From Anaerolineaceae bacterium (GTDB lineage Bacteria; Chloroflexota; Anaerolineae; Aggregatilineales; Phototrophicaceae): 64,000 nt of DNA. The position numbers and the translations under genes were made by a program. Each line of letters begins with the position of its first letter. Position 1 is the stretch's first letter. The stretch is taken from NCBI GenBank assembly GCA_026708325.1, contig JAPOVC010000020.1, forward strand, positions 62,001 to 126,000, read 5' to 3'. The notes below the pieces were generated by a model. The model ran no database searches. It saw only the letters and a list, made by a program, of their open reading frames with translations, and had not been told where the DNA came from. This document shows, one piece after another, positions 1-10,220 of this stretch.

Positions 1-34
1 CATCCAGCAGTTCCAGCATTTCTTCCTGATTCAT
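1..34 (-). CDS. M42 family aminopeptidase, 5' end only (fourth paralogue)
   Basis: Only the first 11 codons lie in the window. They read MNQEEMLELLD, closely matching the N-termini of the three complete M42 genes next to it (for example MMTQEEMLVLLD). A strong Shine-Dalgarno, AAGGAGG, sits just upstream of the ATG at 34. It is therefore very probably a fourth tandem copy, cut off by the left edge. The family call rests on this short similarity plus the position in the array. Confidence 0.7.
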   Translation of the reverse strand, partial: MNQEEMLELLD

Positions 35-123
35 GGACCAGCCTCCTTGTGGAAGGGGTAGCGCGGCTGTTGCGCCAGTGGTCAACAGCTGCGTAGACAA
101 GACTGGCATGGTACCGCAGCGGG

Positions 124-1167
124 CTAAAGTTGTCGCAGCCAGGCGAGCAGCAATTCCGTCCCGTTGACGAGGACGTCCGCCCTTGCGATTTCGTAGCCGT
201 GGGAATTGAGGCGGGGGAAGCCCAGCGCCGCCGTGCGCTCCGCCAGGCCGATGCGCCGCACGCCGCCGGCATCCGAACCGGCGCTCTCGTAGACTACCGG
301 CTGGGCCCCGAAACCCAGTTCATCCGCCAGGCGGACGAGGGCATTGCAATCGCCGAGAGAATTGGGAGAGGCCTCGTCGTACCAGACGACCGGCCGCGCA
401 TCGAGGGTCGTCGGCGTATCCGGCGTGACCGGAGCGGTGTCCAGCGCCAACACAATATCCGGCCTCAACAGATGGGCCGCGCGCCGTGCGCCCAGGTAGC
501 CGGTCTCCTCGGCGGTGGTCGCCACCAGATAGAGGTCGGCCGCCACCGGGCGTTGTACCAGATGGCGCAGGGCGAAAACCAGGCCCGTCAGCCCCATGCG
601 GTCGTCAAGGGCGAAACTCCCGATGTGATCGCCAGGGAGAGCTTTCAGGCGCTTGCGGGAACGCGCGATGACGGCCCGACTGCCGACGTGGACGCCCAGT
701 TGCGACAGTTCCGCCGGCTCCAGGCCGGTGAACAGGGTGACGTCATCCCATGTGGGTGTCCGTTCACCACGGCGAAACTCACCCATTGGGCCGCTGCGCG
801 TGTGCGTCGACCCAAAGGACAGGATGGCGCTGACGACGCCTCCATTGTCAGCGATGACGTCGATCGGCCCCTCGCCATACTTCCAGGGGTAGGGGCCGCC
901 AAGGCGTTTCACGCGCAGACGGCCGTCGTCCTCAATTTGGGAAATGATCAGGCCCAGCTCGTCCTTGTGCGCGGCGACCATCACGCGCGGCCCCTCGCCC
1001 GGAACGTGGGCGTAAATGTTGCTCATGCCGTCCTGCCAGGTGCGGGCCCCGCTGGCGCGAAACTCGCGCAGCACGACGGCATCGATCTCGCGTTCGTCGC
1101 CGATCGGGCCGTGACAGGCCAGCATCTCGGCCAGCAGCGCCAACATCTTTTCCCGCTTCAGTTCCAT
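124..1167 (-). CDS. M42 family metallo-aminopeptidase, copy 1
   Basis: A 347-residue cytoplasmic co-catalytic metallopeptidase of the M42 (glutamyl/tetrahedral aminopeptidase) family, expected to trim N-terminal residues from peptides. The metal ligands and catalytic residues can be placed by family pattern: His in VAAHKDELG (about residue 67), Asp in FALDDRMG, the Glu pair in TTAEETGYLG, Asp in LALDTAP and His in LNSHGYEI. Length is normal for M42. It is the most divergent of the three complete tandem copies (an N-terminal MELKRE and a different C-terminal half). The ribosome site before the ATG is weak. It follows copy 2 after about 130 bp, so it may be expressed by read-through. Substrate preference cannot be told from sequence. 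Confidence 0.88.
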   Translation of the reverse strand: MELKREKMLALLAEMLACHGPIGDEREIDAVVLREFRASGARTWQDGMSNIYAHVPGEGPRVMVAAHKDELGLIISQIEDDGRLRVKRLGGPYPWKYGEGPIDVIADNGGVVSAILSFGSTHTRSGPMGEFRRGERTPTWDDVTLFTGLEPAELSQLGVHVGSRAVIARSRKRLKALPGDHIGSFALDDRMGLTGLVFALRHLVQRPVAADLYLVATTAEETGYLGARRAAHLLRPDIVLALDTAPVTPDTPTTLDARPVVWYDEASPNSLGDCNALVRLADELGFGAQPVVYESAGSDAGGVRRIGLAERTAALGFPRLNSHGYEIARADVLVNGTELLLAWLRQL

Positions 1168-1299
1168 CCTGGCCTGCCTTCACCCGACCGAAACCGGCCC
1201 TGGCAAAAAACGTTCCACGTCCAGCCTGCGCCATGCCCGCAACCAGGCACATACAGCGCATATCACCACAGCTGCCCGAATGCCCGACGGTGGCCCGCG

Positions 1300-2349
1300 T
1301 CATCTCACTTGGCGCAGGTAAGCCACCAGCAGTCGGGTCACGTTGCCGATCGCCTCGGCTTTCGTTATCTCATAGCCGTGGGAATTGAGGATAGCCGGCC
1401 CAAAGGCCATCGTGCGCGCCGCCAGACCGATTTTCTGCATGCCGCCGGCATCCGAAGCCAGCCAGGAGAACACGATGCCCTGGGCGCCAACGCCCAGCTC
1501 CTGGCCCAGGCGCATCAGGGTGTCGCAATCGGCCTTGGTGCTGTAGGCCCCGGCGGCCTCCGTGTACCAGATGACCGGCCGCGCGTCGAATTCGGTCGGC
1601 GTGTCCGGCGACAGTGGCGATATATCCAAAGCGACGATGATTTCCGGCTGGACCACCTGGCCCACGCGGATGGCGCCCAGGTATCCGGTCTCCTCGGCGC
1701 TGGATGCCGCGTAGTAAAGGTCCAGTCCGGTCGGCTCTTGCACGGTCTGCCGCAAGGCGTCGATCAGACTCACCATGCAAACGCGATCGTCCAGACCGAA
1801 GCCGGCGACGTGGCCGCCCGGAAGACGCATCAGGGGTTTGCGTTCATGGGCGATGATGGCGCGGCTGCCGATGTGAACGCCCTGCTCCAGCAGGTCATCG
1901 CGGGACTGGCCGGTGAACAGGGTGACGTCATCCCAGTCCGGCGTCCGCGTGCCGGCCCGAAACTCGCCGACCGAACCGCTGCGCGTATGGGTCGAACCGA
2001 AGGACAGGATCGAAGGCACGATCGACCCGTCGTCGGCGATCACGTCGATGGGCCCTTCCCCGTATTTCCAGGGCCGCGATCCACCCAGGGCCTTGACCCG
2101 CAGGCTTCCGTCGTCGGCGATGTCCGAGACGATCATGCCCAGTTCGTCCTTGTGCACGATGACCAGCACGCGCGGCCCGTCACCGGGGATGTGCGCGTAA
2201 ATGTTGCTCATGCCATCCTGCCAGGTCTTCGCGCCGCTGGCGGAAAACTCCCGCAGCAGCACGGCGTCAATTTCGCGTTCGTCGCCGATCGGCCCGTGAC
2301 TGCGCAGCATTTCATCAAGCAGGACCAGCATTTCTTCCTGTGTCATCAT
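1300..2349 (-). CDS. M42 family metallo-aminopeptidase, copy 2
   Basis: A 349-residue M42 peptidase. Visible family positions are VIVHKDELG, FGLDDRVC, SSAEETGYLG, VALDISP and LNSHGYEI. Two ATG codons are adjacent (MMTQEEM); AGGAGG lies 6 nt before the first and 9 nt before the second, so either could be used. It is very close to copy 3 over the whole length (shared blocks such as SPLSPDTPT and LDDRVCMVSLIDALRQ), pointing to a recent duplication. Likely cytoplasmic peptide turnover; substrate unknown. Confidence 0.9.
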   Translation of the reverse strand: MMTQEEMLVLLDEMLRSHGPIGDEREIDAVLLREFSASGAKTWQDGMSNIYAHIPGDGPRVLVIVHKDELGMIVSDIADDGSLRVKALGGSRPWKYGEGPIDVIADDGSIVPSILSFGSTHTRSGSVGEFRAGTRTPDWDDVTLFTGQSRDDLLEQGVHIGSRAIIAHERKPLMRLPGGHVAGFGLDDRVCMVSLIDALRQTVQEPTGLDLYYAASSAEETGYLGAIRVGQVVQPEIIVALDISPLSPDTPTEFDARPVIWYTEAAGAYSTKADCDTLMRLGQELGVGAQGIVFSWLASDAGGMQKIGLAARTMAFGPAILNSHGYEITKAEAIGNVTRLLVAYLRQVR

Positions 2350-2435
2350 GGTTCGCCTCCTGACAGTTCACAGGTTCCACAAGTCATCGTGCGGGCCGGC
2401 CAGGTCTTCCGGGACCGGAACCCTTGCAAAGCGCG

Positions 2436-3482
2436 TCAGAGCTGGCGCAGCCAGGCCACCAGCAGCCGGGTAACGTTGGCGACGGCATCGGTCTTCACGA
2501 TTTCGAAGCCGTGGGAGTTGAGGATGGCAGGGCCGAAGGCCAGGGTGCGGTCCGCCAGACCGATTCTTTGCATGCCGCCGGCATCCGACGCCAGACTGGT
2601 GAACACGATGGGCTGGGCGCCGAAACCCAGTTCATTCCCCAGGCGCAGCAAGGTGTCGCAGTCCGCTTTGCTGCTGTACGAGCCGTCCGATTCCGTGTAC
2701 CAGATCACCGGGCGCGCGTCGAACACGGTCGGCGTGTCGGGCGACAGTGGTGAGATGTCCAGCGCGACGACGATATCGGGCCGCAGCACCTGCCCGGCGC
2801 GCGTGGCGCCCAGATAGCCGCTTTCCTCGGCGGTTGACGCCACAAAATACAGGTCCGGTCCGCCTGGAGTTTCGGCAAACTGCCGCAGCGCGTCGATCAG
2901 GCTGACCATGCACACGCGGTCGTCAAGACCGAAACCGCCGACGTGATCGCCGGGCAAATGCATCAGGGCCTTGCGTTCGTGGGAGACGACTCCGCGACTG
3001 CCAATGTGGACGCCGCGCTGCAAGAGGGTGTCGCGCTCCAGCCCGGTGAAGAGGGTGACGTCGCCCCAGTTGGGCGAGCGGCTGCCCTGGCGAAACTCGC
3101 CGACGGGGCCGCTGCGGGTGTGGGTCGAGCCAAAAGACAGCACGGCGGGCACAATTGAGCCGTCGTCGGCGATGATGTCGACCGGCCCCTCGCCGTATTT
3201 CCAGGGCTGCGACATGCCCAGGTCCTGGGCCTTCAGGCTGCCGTCCTCCAGCACCTGCGAAACGATGAAGCCAAGCTCGTCCTTGTGCACAACCACCATC
3301 ACGCGCGGGCCGTCGCCAGGCAGATGGGCGTAAATGTTGCTCATGCCATCCTGCCAGGTCTTCGCGCCCGTTGCGGCAAATTCGCGCAGCAGGAAGGCGT
3401 CGATCTCGCGCTCGTCGCCGACTGGACCGTGGCATTTCAGCATTGCGGCCAGCAGGTCCAGCATTTCAACCTGTGTCATCAT
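2436..3482 (-). CDS. M42 family metallo-aminopeptidase, copy 3
   Basis: A 348-residue M42 peptidase, first of the tandem array in transcription order. The expected metal-binding positions are present: VVVHKDELG, FGLDDRVC, STAEESGYLG (Ser replaces the Thr seen in copies 1 and 2 after the Glu pair), VALDISP and LNSHGFEI. It lies 26 bp downstream of the HD-domain gene and probably shares its transcript, with the aspartase-like gene further upstream. Near identity to copy 2 in long blocks indicates duplication in place. Confidence 0.9.
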   Translation of the reverse strand: MMTQVEMLDLLAAMLKCHGPVGDEREIDAFLLREFAATGAKTWQDGMSNIYAHLPGDGPRVMVVVHKDELGFIVSQVLEDGSLKAQDLGMSQPWKYGEGPVDIIADDGSIVPAVLSFGSTHTRSGPVGEFRQGSRSPNWGDVTLFTGLERDTLLQRGVHIGSRGVVSHERKALMHLPGDHVGGFGLDDRVCMVSLIDALRQFAETPGGPDLYFVASTAEESGYLGATRAGQVLRPDIVVALDISPLSPDTPTVFDARPVIWYTESDGSYSSKADCDTLLRLGNELGFGAQPIVFTSLASDAGGMQRIGLADRTLAFGPAILNSHGFEIVKTDAVANVTRLLVAWLRQL

Positions 3483-3508
3483 GTGGGTTTATCCTGCGTG
3501 TTGTTCCC

Positions 3509-4087
3509 TCAGGAAGGTTCGCCTTCGAGGCCCAGCGCCCCCGCCACGCCCTGCATCGCCGCCAGCACGATGCCGATGTGTTCGTCCAGCGGCACGCCCA
3601 GGTTTTCCGCGGCGTGTTCGATCTCCTGACGATTGACCGGCGCGGCGAATGCCCGGTCCTTCCACTTGCGGCGCACGGAACGCAGCTTGACGTCATGAAT
3701 GCTTTTTGAGGGGCGCACCAGCGTTACGGCGATGAGAAAGCCGGTCAGTTCATCCACGGCCAGCAGGGACTTTTCCATGTCGCTTTCCGGTGCGACACCG
3801 GTGATCTCTTCTGCGTGGGAAAGAATGGCGCGCACAATGAGTTCGTCGACGCCGCGCTCGCGCAAAATGCGGGAGCCCACCACCGGATGCCCCTCCACCG
3901 CCACGTCCGGGTTCTGTTCGTAGTCAAAGTCGTGCAGCAGCCCGACTGTCCCCCACAGCTCGGGGTCACCGCCGAAACGGGGCGCATAGGCGCGCATGGC
4001 CGCCTCGACCGACAGCATGTGACGCCGCAGCGAGGGATTCGCCGTATAGGTCGTCACCAGTTCCCAGGCTTCATCGCGCGTCAGCAT
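3509..4087 (-). CDS. HD-domain (HDIG-type) hydrolase
   Basis: A small HD-superfamily metal-dependent phosphohydrolase. Ligand positions: His in LRRHMLSVE, the HD pair in LLHDFDYE, His in VEGHPVVG, His in ILSHAEE and Asp in AVDELTG. The frame is open to a TTG at 4114, but the ATG at 4087 (MLTRDEAW) has a G-rich ribosome site (AGGGGGG) directly upstream, so 4087 is preferred, giving 192 residues. HDIG proteins of this length act on nucleotides or phosphoesters; the substrate here is unknown. It sits between the aspartase-like gene (31 bp upstream) and the M42 array, suggesting one operon. Confidence 0.82.
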   Translation of the reverse strand: MLTRDEAWELVTTYTANPSLRRHMLSVEAAMRAYAPRFGGDPELWGTVGLLHDFDYEQNPDVAVEGHPVVGSRILRERGVDELIVRAILSHAEEITGVAPESDMEKSLLAVDELTGFLIAVTLVRPSKSIHDVKLRSVRRKWKDRAFAAPVNRQEIEHAAENLGVPLDEHIGIVLAAMQGVAGALGLEGEPS

Positions 4088-4118
4088 CGTCCCCCCTGCT
4101 TCTTTCTTCGCCAATTAT

Positions 4119-5531
<1,413 letters not shown>

Positions 5532-5548
5532 CCTCGCCGCCGTTCTGC

Positions 5549-5579
5549 AAAAAAAGACGCCACGATTGTAGCGTCTTTT
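5549..5579 (-). terminator. Intrinsic terminator of the superoxide dismutase gene
   Basis: On the minus strand AAAAGACGC and GCGTCTTTT form a perfect 9-bp stem around a 10-nt loop, followed directly by a run of T (seven in all). It begins 22 nt after the SOD stop. On the plus strand the T run is shorter. It separates SOD from the aspartase-HD-M42 operon. Confidence 0.85.
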
Positions 5580-5601
5580 GAAACCCCGAAACGGGCGTTC
5601 A

Positions 5602-6315
5602 TTAGCCCGTTGCGGCGGCGTAGCGGCTCGATACCTCGGCCCAGTTGACGATGTTGAAGAAGGCCGCGATGTAATCGGGACGGCGGTTCTGGTAATTCAG
5701 ATAGTAGGCGTGTTCCCAGACGTCCAGCCCCAGGATCGGCGTCTGGCCATCCATGAGCGGCGTATCCTGGTTCGGCGTCGAGGTGACGCTCACACTGCCA
5801 TCGCTGGCGGCCACCAGCCAGGCCCAGCCGGAGCCGAAGCGCGTCGCTGCCGCGGTGCTGAACTCGGAGACGAAATTCTCGTAGTTGCCGAAGGCGGCGT
5901 CAACGGCGGCCTTGAGGGCATCGCTGGCGTTGCCTTCATCGTTGCCGCCGGGCGCGATGACGGTCCAGAAGAGGTTGTGATTGGCGTAGCCGCCGCCATT
6001 GTTGCGCACGGCCGTCTGGATGTCGGCGGGCAGGCTGTCCAGGCCGGCCAGCAGCTCCTCGATCGACATGCCCTGCAGGTCCGCATGCCCTTCCAGCGCA
6101 GCGTTGAGATTGGCGGTATAGGTGCCGTGATGTTTCGAGTGATGGATTTCCATGGTGCGCGCATCAATGTGCGGCTCCAGCGCATCGTAGGCGTATCCCA
6201 GTTCCGGCAGTTCAAATGCCATTTTCGACTCCTCCAGTCTGAATGCTGCGGCCGCCATGGCTGCGGTCGCCAGCGAGAGCACTTGCCGACGGGAAAGTTC
6301 ATGACTTCCGTTCAT
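5602..6315 (-). CDS. Fe/Mn superoxide dismutase, possible Tat-leader form with internal start
   Basis: Iron/manganese superoxide dismutase, converting superoxide to peroxide and oxygen. Ligand positions: His in [10 protein letters not shown], His in YANHNLFW, and Asp and His in [12 protein letters not shown]; 206 residues from MAFELPEL is the normal family length. An in-frame N-terminal extension beginning [13 protein letters not shown] carries a twin-arginine-like pair, an Ala-rich hydrophobic stretch, then RLEESK. The ATG at 6315 has AGGAAGG upstream, while the internal ATG at 6222 has GGAGGAG inside the extension, so both an exported and a cytoplasmic form could be made. The metal cannot be assigned. 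The gene is followed by a good terminator and appears monocistronic. Confidence 0.9.
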   Translation of the reverse strand: MNGSHELSRRQVLSLATAAMAAAAFRLEESKMAFELPELGYAYDALEPHIDARTMEIHHSKHHGTYTANLNAALEGHADLQGMSIEELLAGLDSLPADIQTAVRNNGGGYANHNLFWTVIAPGGNDEGNASDALKAAVDAAFGNYENFVSEFSTAAATRFGSGWAWLVAASDGSVSVTSTPNQDTPLMDGQTPILGLDVWEHAYYLNYQNRRPDYIAAFFNIVNWAEVSSRYAAATG

Positions 6316-6691
6316 GTCACCTTCCTGGACGGTAACCATCTGCATCCAGAGTTTACCACAATTGCCGGGCGGAAATGACCAGAGCCCTAATGGTCCGATA
6401 GCCCGTCCCGTCGGGCGTCTTTCTTATGGCCAACTATAGCCACGTCCGGCGTAAAAAGGCCCTTCACGTGCTAGCATGGGCGCCGCAGGCAAGAAGGCCC
6501 TTCATGAAATCTGGTTTTCGAATTTTGGCATCCGGCAGGCATAATTCGCTTCCCGCCTGTCCACCTTTTGTGCCGGTGCCGCCCGCCAGTTCCCGCAACC
6601 TGATCTCCATTCACCAGCCAGGAGCGCAGTCTGCCCCGATCTCTTGTGCCTCGTTGGCCGCCACTGGCCCAATCGGGGAGCGCCTGGAGGC
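6316..6691. other. Gene-free region between divergent SOD and EamA genes
   Basis: About 375 bp without a supported gene. It should hold promoters for both directions. Visible items are a GCCCG/CGGGC hairpin (6401-6416) followed by a short T-rich stretch, a direct repeat AAGGCCCTTCA at 6456-6466 and 6494-6504, and a CATAAT (about 6539-6544) that could be the -10 of the EamA operon. No riboswitch or small RNA was recognised. Confidence 0.5.
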
Positions 6692-7615
6692 ATGACGCTG
6701 GCGGCCCGGCCCCTGCCCCAGGTGTCGCGCAAGGCGGTCGCCCTGGCCGTGTTGCTGTTTGGTCTCTTCCTCGCCTCCATCGGTCTCATCGCCATGCGGC
6801 ATGCCCAGCAGGAAGGTCTGCCCTCATCCGTCATCGTATTGCTGCGCCTGGGCATCGCGGCCCTGGTCTTTACGCCCCTGACCCTGCCGCGCCAGTTGCC
6901 GCGCATCCGGCGCATGCCCCGACGGGTCTGGCAACTCTTGTTGCTGGCCGGCGTCTGTTTCTGCGTCGACCTCATGCTGTTTACCGAAGCCATCAAGTAC
7001 GTCAACATCCTGCTGGCAACCGTCATTGCCAGCCTTATGCCCCTGATCACCGCGCTGATGGAACGTTTCCTGCTCAAGGTCCCCCTGCAACGTTCGATGT
7101 ACGCGGGTATGGCTCTGGCGATGGCTGGAGGAATAGTCATCGCCCTTGGCAGCGCCAGCGGAATCTCGGATCTCGGGCCTCAACCCGTGCTGGGCGCGAC
7201 CCTCTCCCTGCTCAGTGTGATTTGCGCCTGCGCCTACCTCATCATCGGCCGAACGCTGCGAACACGTATCCCCTTCCTGCCCTATACCTGGATGCTGTTT
7301 ACCATATCCGCCCTGGTCGCCCTGGTCGTGGTCCTCCCGGCACTCGGCGATACCGCCGGCTTCAGTCCGCAGGGCATCACCTGGGCGCTGATTGCCACTG
7401 TTTTGAGCCAACTGGGCGCTCATCCGGCATTCATCTTTGCGGTAGCCGCCCTGTCCCCCACCCTGATCAGCATTGCTTCCCAATCCATCATCCTCTACGG
7501 CAGCGTGCTGGCCTTCCTCTTTTTGCATCAGATTCCGGGTGTACCTGAAATCCTCGGCGGCGCGATCATCCTTGCCGGCGTGATCTTCGCCATTTACGGT
7601 CAACGCGATTCATGA
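6692..7615 (+). CDS. EamA/DMT-superfamily permease 1
   Basis: A 307-residue inner-membrane transporter of the drug/metabolite superfamily with two EamA repeats. About ten hydrophobic segments are visible, for example LAVLLFGLFLASIGLI near the start and ILGGAIILAGVIFAIYG at the end. The start is taken at the ATG at 6692; upstream GGAGG is unusually close, but GGGGAG lies about 11 nt away. The frame opens further upstream from non-ATG codons with no better support. The 3' end overlaps the next EamA gene by 4 nt (ATGA), so the two are probably co-expressed and may work as a pair. Substrate unknown (amino acids, nucleosides or drugs are typical of the family). Confidence 0.87.
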   Translation: MTLAARPLPQVSRKAVALAVLLFGLFLASIGLIAMRHAQQEGLPSSVIVLLRLGIAALVFTPLTLPRQLPRIRRMPRRVWQLLLLAGVCFCVDLMLFTEAIKYVNILLATVIASLMPLITALMERFLLKVPLQRSMYAGMALAMAGGIVIALGSASGISDLGPQPVLGATLSLLSVICACAYLIIGRTLRTRIPFLPYTWMLFTISALVALVVVLPALGDTAGFSPQGITWALIATVLSQLGAHPAFIFAVAALSPTLISIASQSIILYGSVLAFLFLHQIPGVPEILGGAIILAGVIFAIYGQRDS

Positions 7616-8559
7616 GCGCCGCCGTCGCGGCCATGACCGCGCGCATCAATGCGGGCAAGTATCATGTTGCCTTTCCCTTCGTCGTCATCGTCATCGGCCA
7701 ACTCATGGGCTCAACCGGGCCCCTTTTCATTCGCGCCATGCACGTGGCGGGCATGCCGACGCCCGCCATCATTGCCCTGCGGCAATTGATCACCAGCGCG
7801 CTGTTAACGCCGGTGATTCTTCTCTTCTACCGCCATGAACTTCGCCGGCTCTCGCGGCGCAATCTGGTCTTCGCCGCTTTGGCCGGCACTGTTCTGGCCA
7901 TTCGCTTTTACTTCCAGATTGAGGCCTTCAACAATTCCAGCGTGCTGCTGGCCGGGGTGTTTGGCGGTTCCGGCCCGTTGTGGGTGGCGCTGGTCGAAGT
8001 GCTGTGGCTGAAGGCCGTGTTTACACGGCGAGTGTGGGCCGGAATCCTGTTGTCGCTGTTTGGCGGCGTGATTATCGCCCTCGCCGGTTTCGACAGCGGG
8101 ACCTCCCCCGGCGGCAACGCCGCGCTGGGCGCTGTCCTCGGCCTTACGGCAGCGTTCATGTCCGCCTTCTACCTCAATCTCGGCCGTCTGGCCCGCGGCC
8201 AGGTCTCGCTCCTGCCCTACCTGTGGCTCATGTTCAGCATCGCGGCCCTGATCTCACTGGCGGTCGCCGTAATGACCGGAGTCCCCCTGACCGGCTACAG
8301 CGACGACGCATGGCTGGGAATGGCCGGGCTCATCATCACCGCCCAAATATTCGGTCATGGCGGCATGAACTTTGCCCTGAAGTACATGCCGGCGACCTAC
8401 GTAAGCGTCATGAGCCAGATCGTCGTGGTGACCAGCGCCGTCGGCGCTTACATCTACTTCAACGAGCTGCCGGGGGCCGGCCAGGCAATCGGCAGTATGG
8501 TGATCATCGCCGGTGTCATCTTTGTGACCTTCGGCCGCGGGTCTCAAAAGCCTGACTGA
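7612..8559 (+). CDS. EamA/DMT-superfamily permease 2
   Basis: A 315-residue second EamA-type membrane protein with ten predicted transmembrane segments, ending in AIGSMVIIAGVIFVTFGRG. Its ATG overlaps the stop of the first permease, indicating translational coupling. The two paralogues differ clearly in sequence, so this is not a recent duplication; heteromeric pairs are known in related small transporters, but here that is inference. The last 16 bp overlap the convergent solute-binding protein gene. Confidence 0.88.
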   Translation: MSAAVAAMTARINAGKYHVAFPFVVIVIGQLMGSTGPLFIRAMHVAGMPTPAIIALRQLITSALLTPVILLFYRHELRRLSRRNLVFAALAGTVLAIRFYFQIEAFNNSSVLLAGVFGGSGPLWVALVEVLWLKAVFTRRVWAGILLSLFGGVIIALAGFDSGTSPGGNAALGAVLGLTAAFMSAFYLNLGRLARGQVSLLPYLWLMFSIAALISLAVAVMTGVPLTGYSDDAWLGMAGLIITAQIFGHGGMNFALKYMPATYVSVMSQIVVVTSAVGAYIYFNELPGAGQAIGSMVIIAGVIFVTFGRGSQKPD

Positions 8560-10220
8560 AGCGCCAGGGAGGCAATGTCTTCTTCAGGCACCAGCGGCGC
8601 CAGCAAATGCGCCATGCTGCCGTCGCGCCACATTCCCTTCAGGGCCGCCTCCAGCCGGCGCCGGAATTCCGGATCATTGGCGGGCAGCGCAAGGCCGAGC
8701 CAGTTGCGCGAGTACCAGGGATCGCAGGACGGACAGCGGGCGGCCAGCTTCAGCAGGGATGACTGCGATTGCAATGGCGCCAGCAGTTTCAGGCTGTCCG
8801 CAAAGACCGCATCCAGGTCCCCTTCGATGAGCAAATGCCATCCAATGTCCTCGTCGCGCACGACGGTGAAGACATTGACGTCGACGGCCGCGATTTCGGC
8901 CAGGGCCTGGGCCCTTGCGTCACGACCGGGCTCGCTCGAGAGCACGCCCAGCCACTGGTCGCGCAGGCCGCGAAAGTTGTCGACGTCGCTGTCTGCCGGC
9001 ACCAGCAAGCGTTCTCCGTGCAGCAGCAGCGGCGCGCTGAATTCAACCTCGTTGGCCCGGTCCCAGTCCAGCGCCACACCAATGGCCAGGTCCGCCGCTC
9101 CGGTAGCGAGTTGCTCCAGCGCGGGACCCGCCACGGCCTGCAGACCGGACCCCAGGCGCATCTCGAGCTGTTGCGCCAAAGCCAGACGCCAGGTCGCCAG
9201 TTGCCTTTCGCTTTCCGGCGCATCCGGTTGGGCGGCAGCGAGACCGGCGACTCTCAGGGGCTGACCCTGCTCCAGCCTGGCCACGACGGATTGCTGCGGC
9301 CAGGGCAGGGTCTGCGTAAAGCTTTCCGGCTTTGGCGCCTGGTCACCCAGGCCCTGCCAGACGGCGATCAAATCATGCGGCAGGCTGCTGCCGGGAAAGT
9401 TTGCGTCGTGGATTTCGGCCATGCGGCCGCTGGCGGTCAGGAATTGTAAACTGCGATTGACCAGGTTGCGCATCGAAAGGTCACCCTTGCGCACCGCAAG
9501 GGCGTGCAATTCGTGCTCCAGCACCACACTGATCATGCGCAATTCGCCGGGCACCAGCACAGCGCCCAGGGTCAGACGGCTGTCCACCAGGCCATCGATC
9601 TCTCCCTCGCGCAGTGCCCGCAGGGCGTCATCTAGCGTGAAATGGCTGCGCACGTTGACGCGTAGGCCACTGCCTGCCTGCCAGCGCGTCAAGGCCTCTT
9701 CCGCGCGCGCGCCGGCCACGACGCCCAGCGTTCGCCCGTCCATCTGCGCCAGGGTCGTCGCGTCGTCGCCTTCGTGAATCAGCAAGGCCTGGGCGCCGCG
9801 GTAGTGGCTCTGGCAAAATTCCAGCTCCCGCTGGTCGTCCGCCTGCTTCACGAGCGCTGCAGCCAGCAGGTCCACCTCGCCGGAACGCAGCATTTCCCCG
9901 GCTGATTGGCGCGTGACCTGCACAAAGTCCAGTTCGACGCCCCAGAGGTCGGCCATGCTGCGCGCGATGTCCGCTTCGACGCCGGCCATAACGCCCCGGA
10001 TGTTCAGCAGTCCGAAGGGTGGTGCATTGTAGAGGATGCCGACACGCAACCGGCCGTCCCGGACAATGCGCATAACCGCCGATTCCAGTGGCGCAGGAAT
10101 GACCCTCACAGCGGGCCATGGTACAGGCGTGGGCGGCACCAGAGTCGGCACGAAAGGCGACTGCGCCTGGATCGCCACAGCATACAGCAGCAGCAAGAGC
10201 GTCAGGACGGCCTTCTTCAC
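8544..10220 (-). CDS. Exported protein with two family-3 solute-binding domains
   Basis: A 558-residue protein starting with a signal peptide (hydrophobic stretch then AIQAQS) and a Pro-rich linker. Two tandem periplasmic-binding (SBP_bac_3, amino acid type) domains follow. The first runs about 55-265 and opens with LRVGILYNAPPFG, the usual polar-amino-acid SBP motif. The second, about 320-540, opens with PLRVAGLAAAQ and is more divergent. It starts at a GTG overlapping the nadD stop (GTGA), so it is coupled to a housekeeping operon with no ABC permease or ATPase beside it. A sensor or scavenging role is as plausible as import. Confidence 0.78.
   Translation of the reverse strand: MKKAVLTLLLLLYAVAIQAQSPFVPTLVPPTPVPWPAVRVIPAPLESAVMRIVRDGRLRVGILYNAPPFGLLNIRGVMAGVEADIARSMADLWGVELDFVQVTRQSAGEMLRSGEVDLLAAALVKQADDQRELEFCQSHYRGAQALLIHEGDDATTLAQMDGRTLGVVAGARAEEALTRWQAGSGLRVNVRSHFTLDDALRALREGEIDGLVDSRLTLGAVLVPGELRMISVVLEHELHALAVRKGDLSMRNLVNRSLQFLTASGRMAEIHDANFPGSSLPHDLIAVWQGLGDQAPKPESFTQTLPWPQQSVVARLEQGQPLRVAGLAAAQPDAPESERQLATWRLALAQQLEMRLGSGLQAVAGPALEQLATGAADLAIGVALDWDRANEVEFSAPLLLHGERLLVPADSDVDNFRGLRDQWLGVLSSEPGRDARAQALAEIAAVDVNVFTVVRDEDIGWHLLIEGDLDAVFADSLKLLAPLQSQSSLLKLAARCPSCDPWYSRNWLGLALPANDPEFRRRLEAALKGMWRDGSMAHLLAPLVPEEDIASLALQSGF

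Noticed and set aside
130..2817. An 895-codon open frame on the plus strand opposite the M42 genes
   Set aside because: It runs antisense through well-conserved peptidases, has low-complexity composition typical of high-GC shadows, and repeats itself only because the M42 genes are duplicated.
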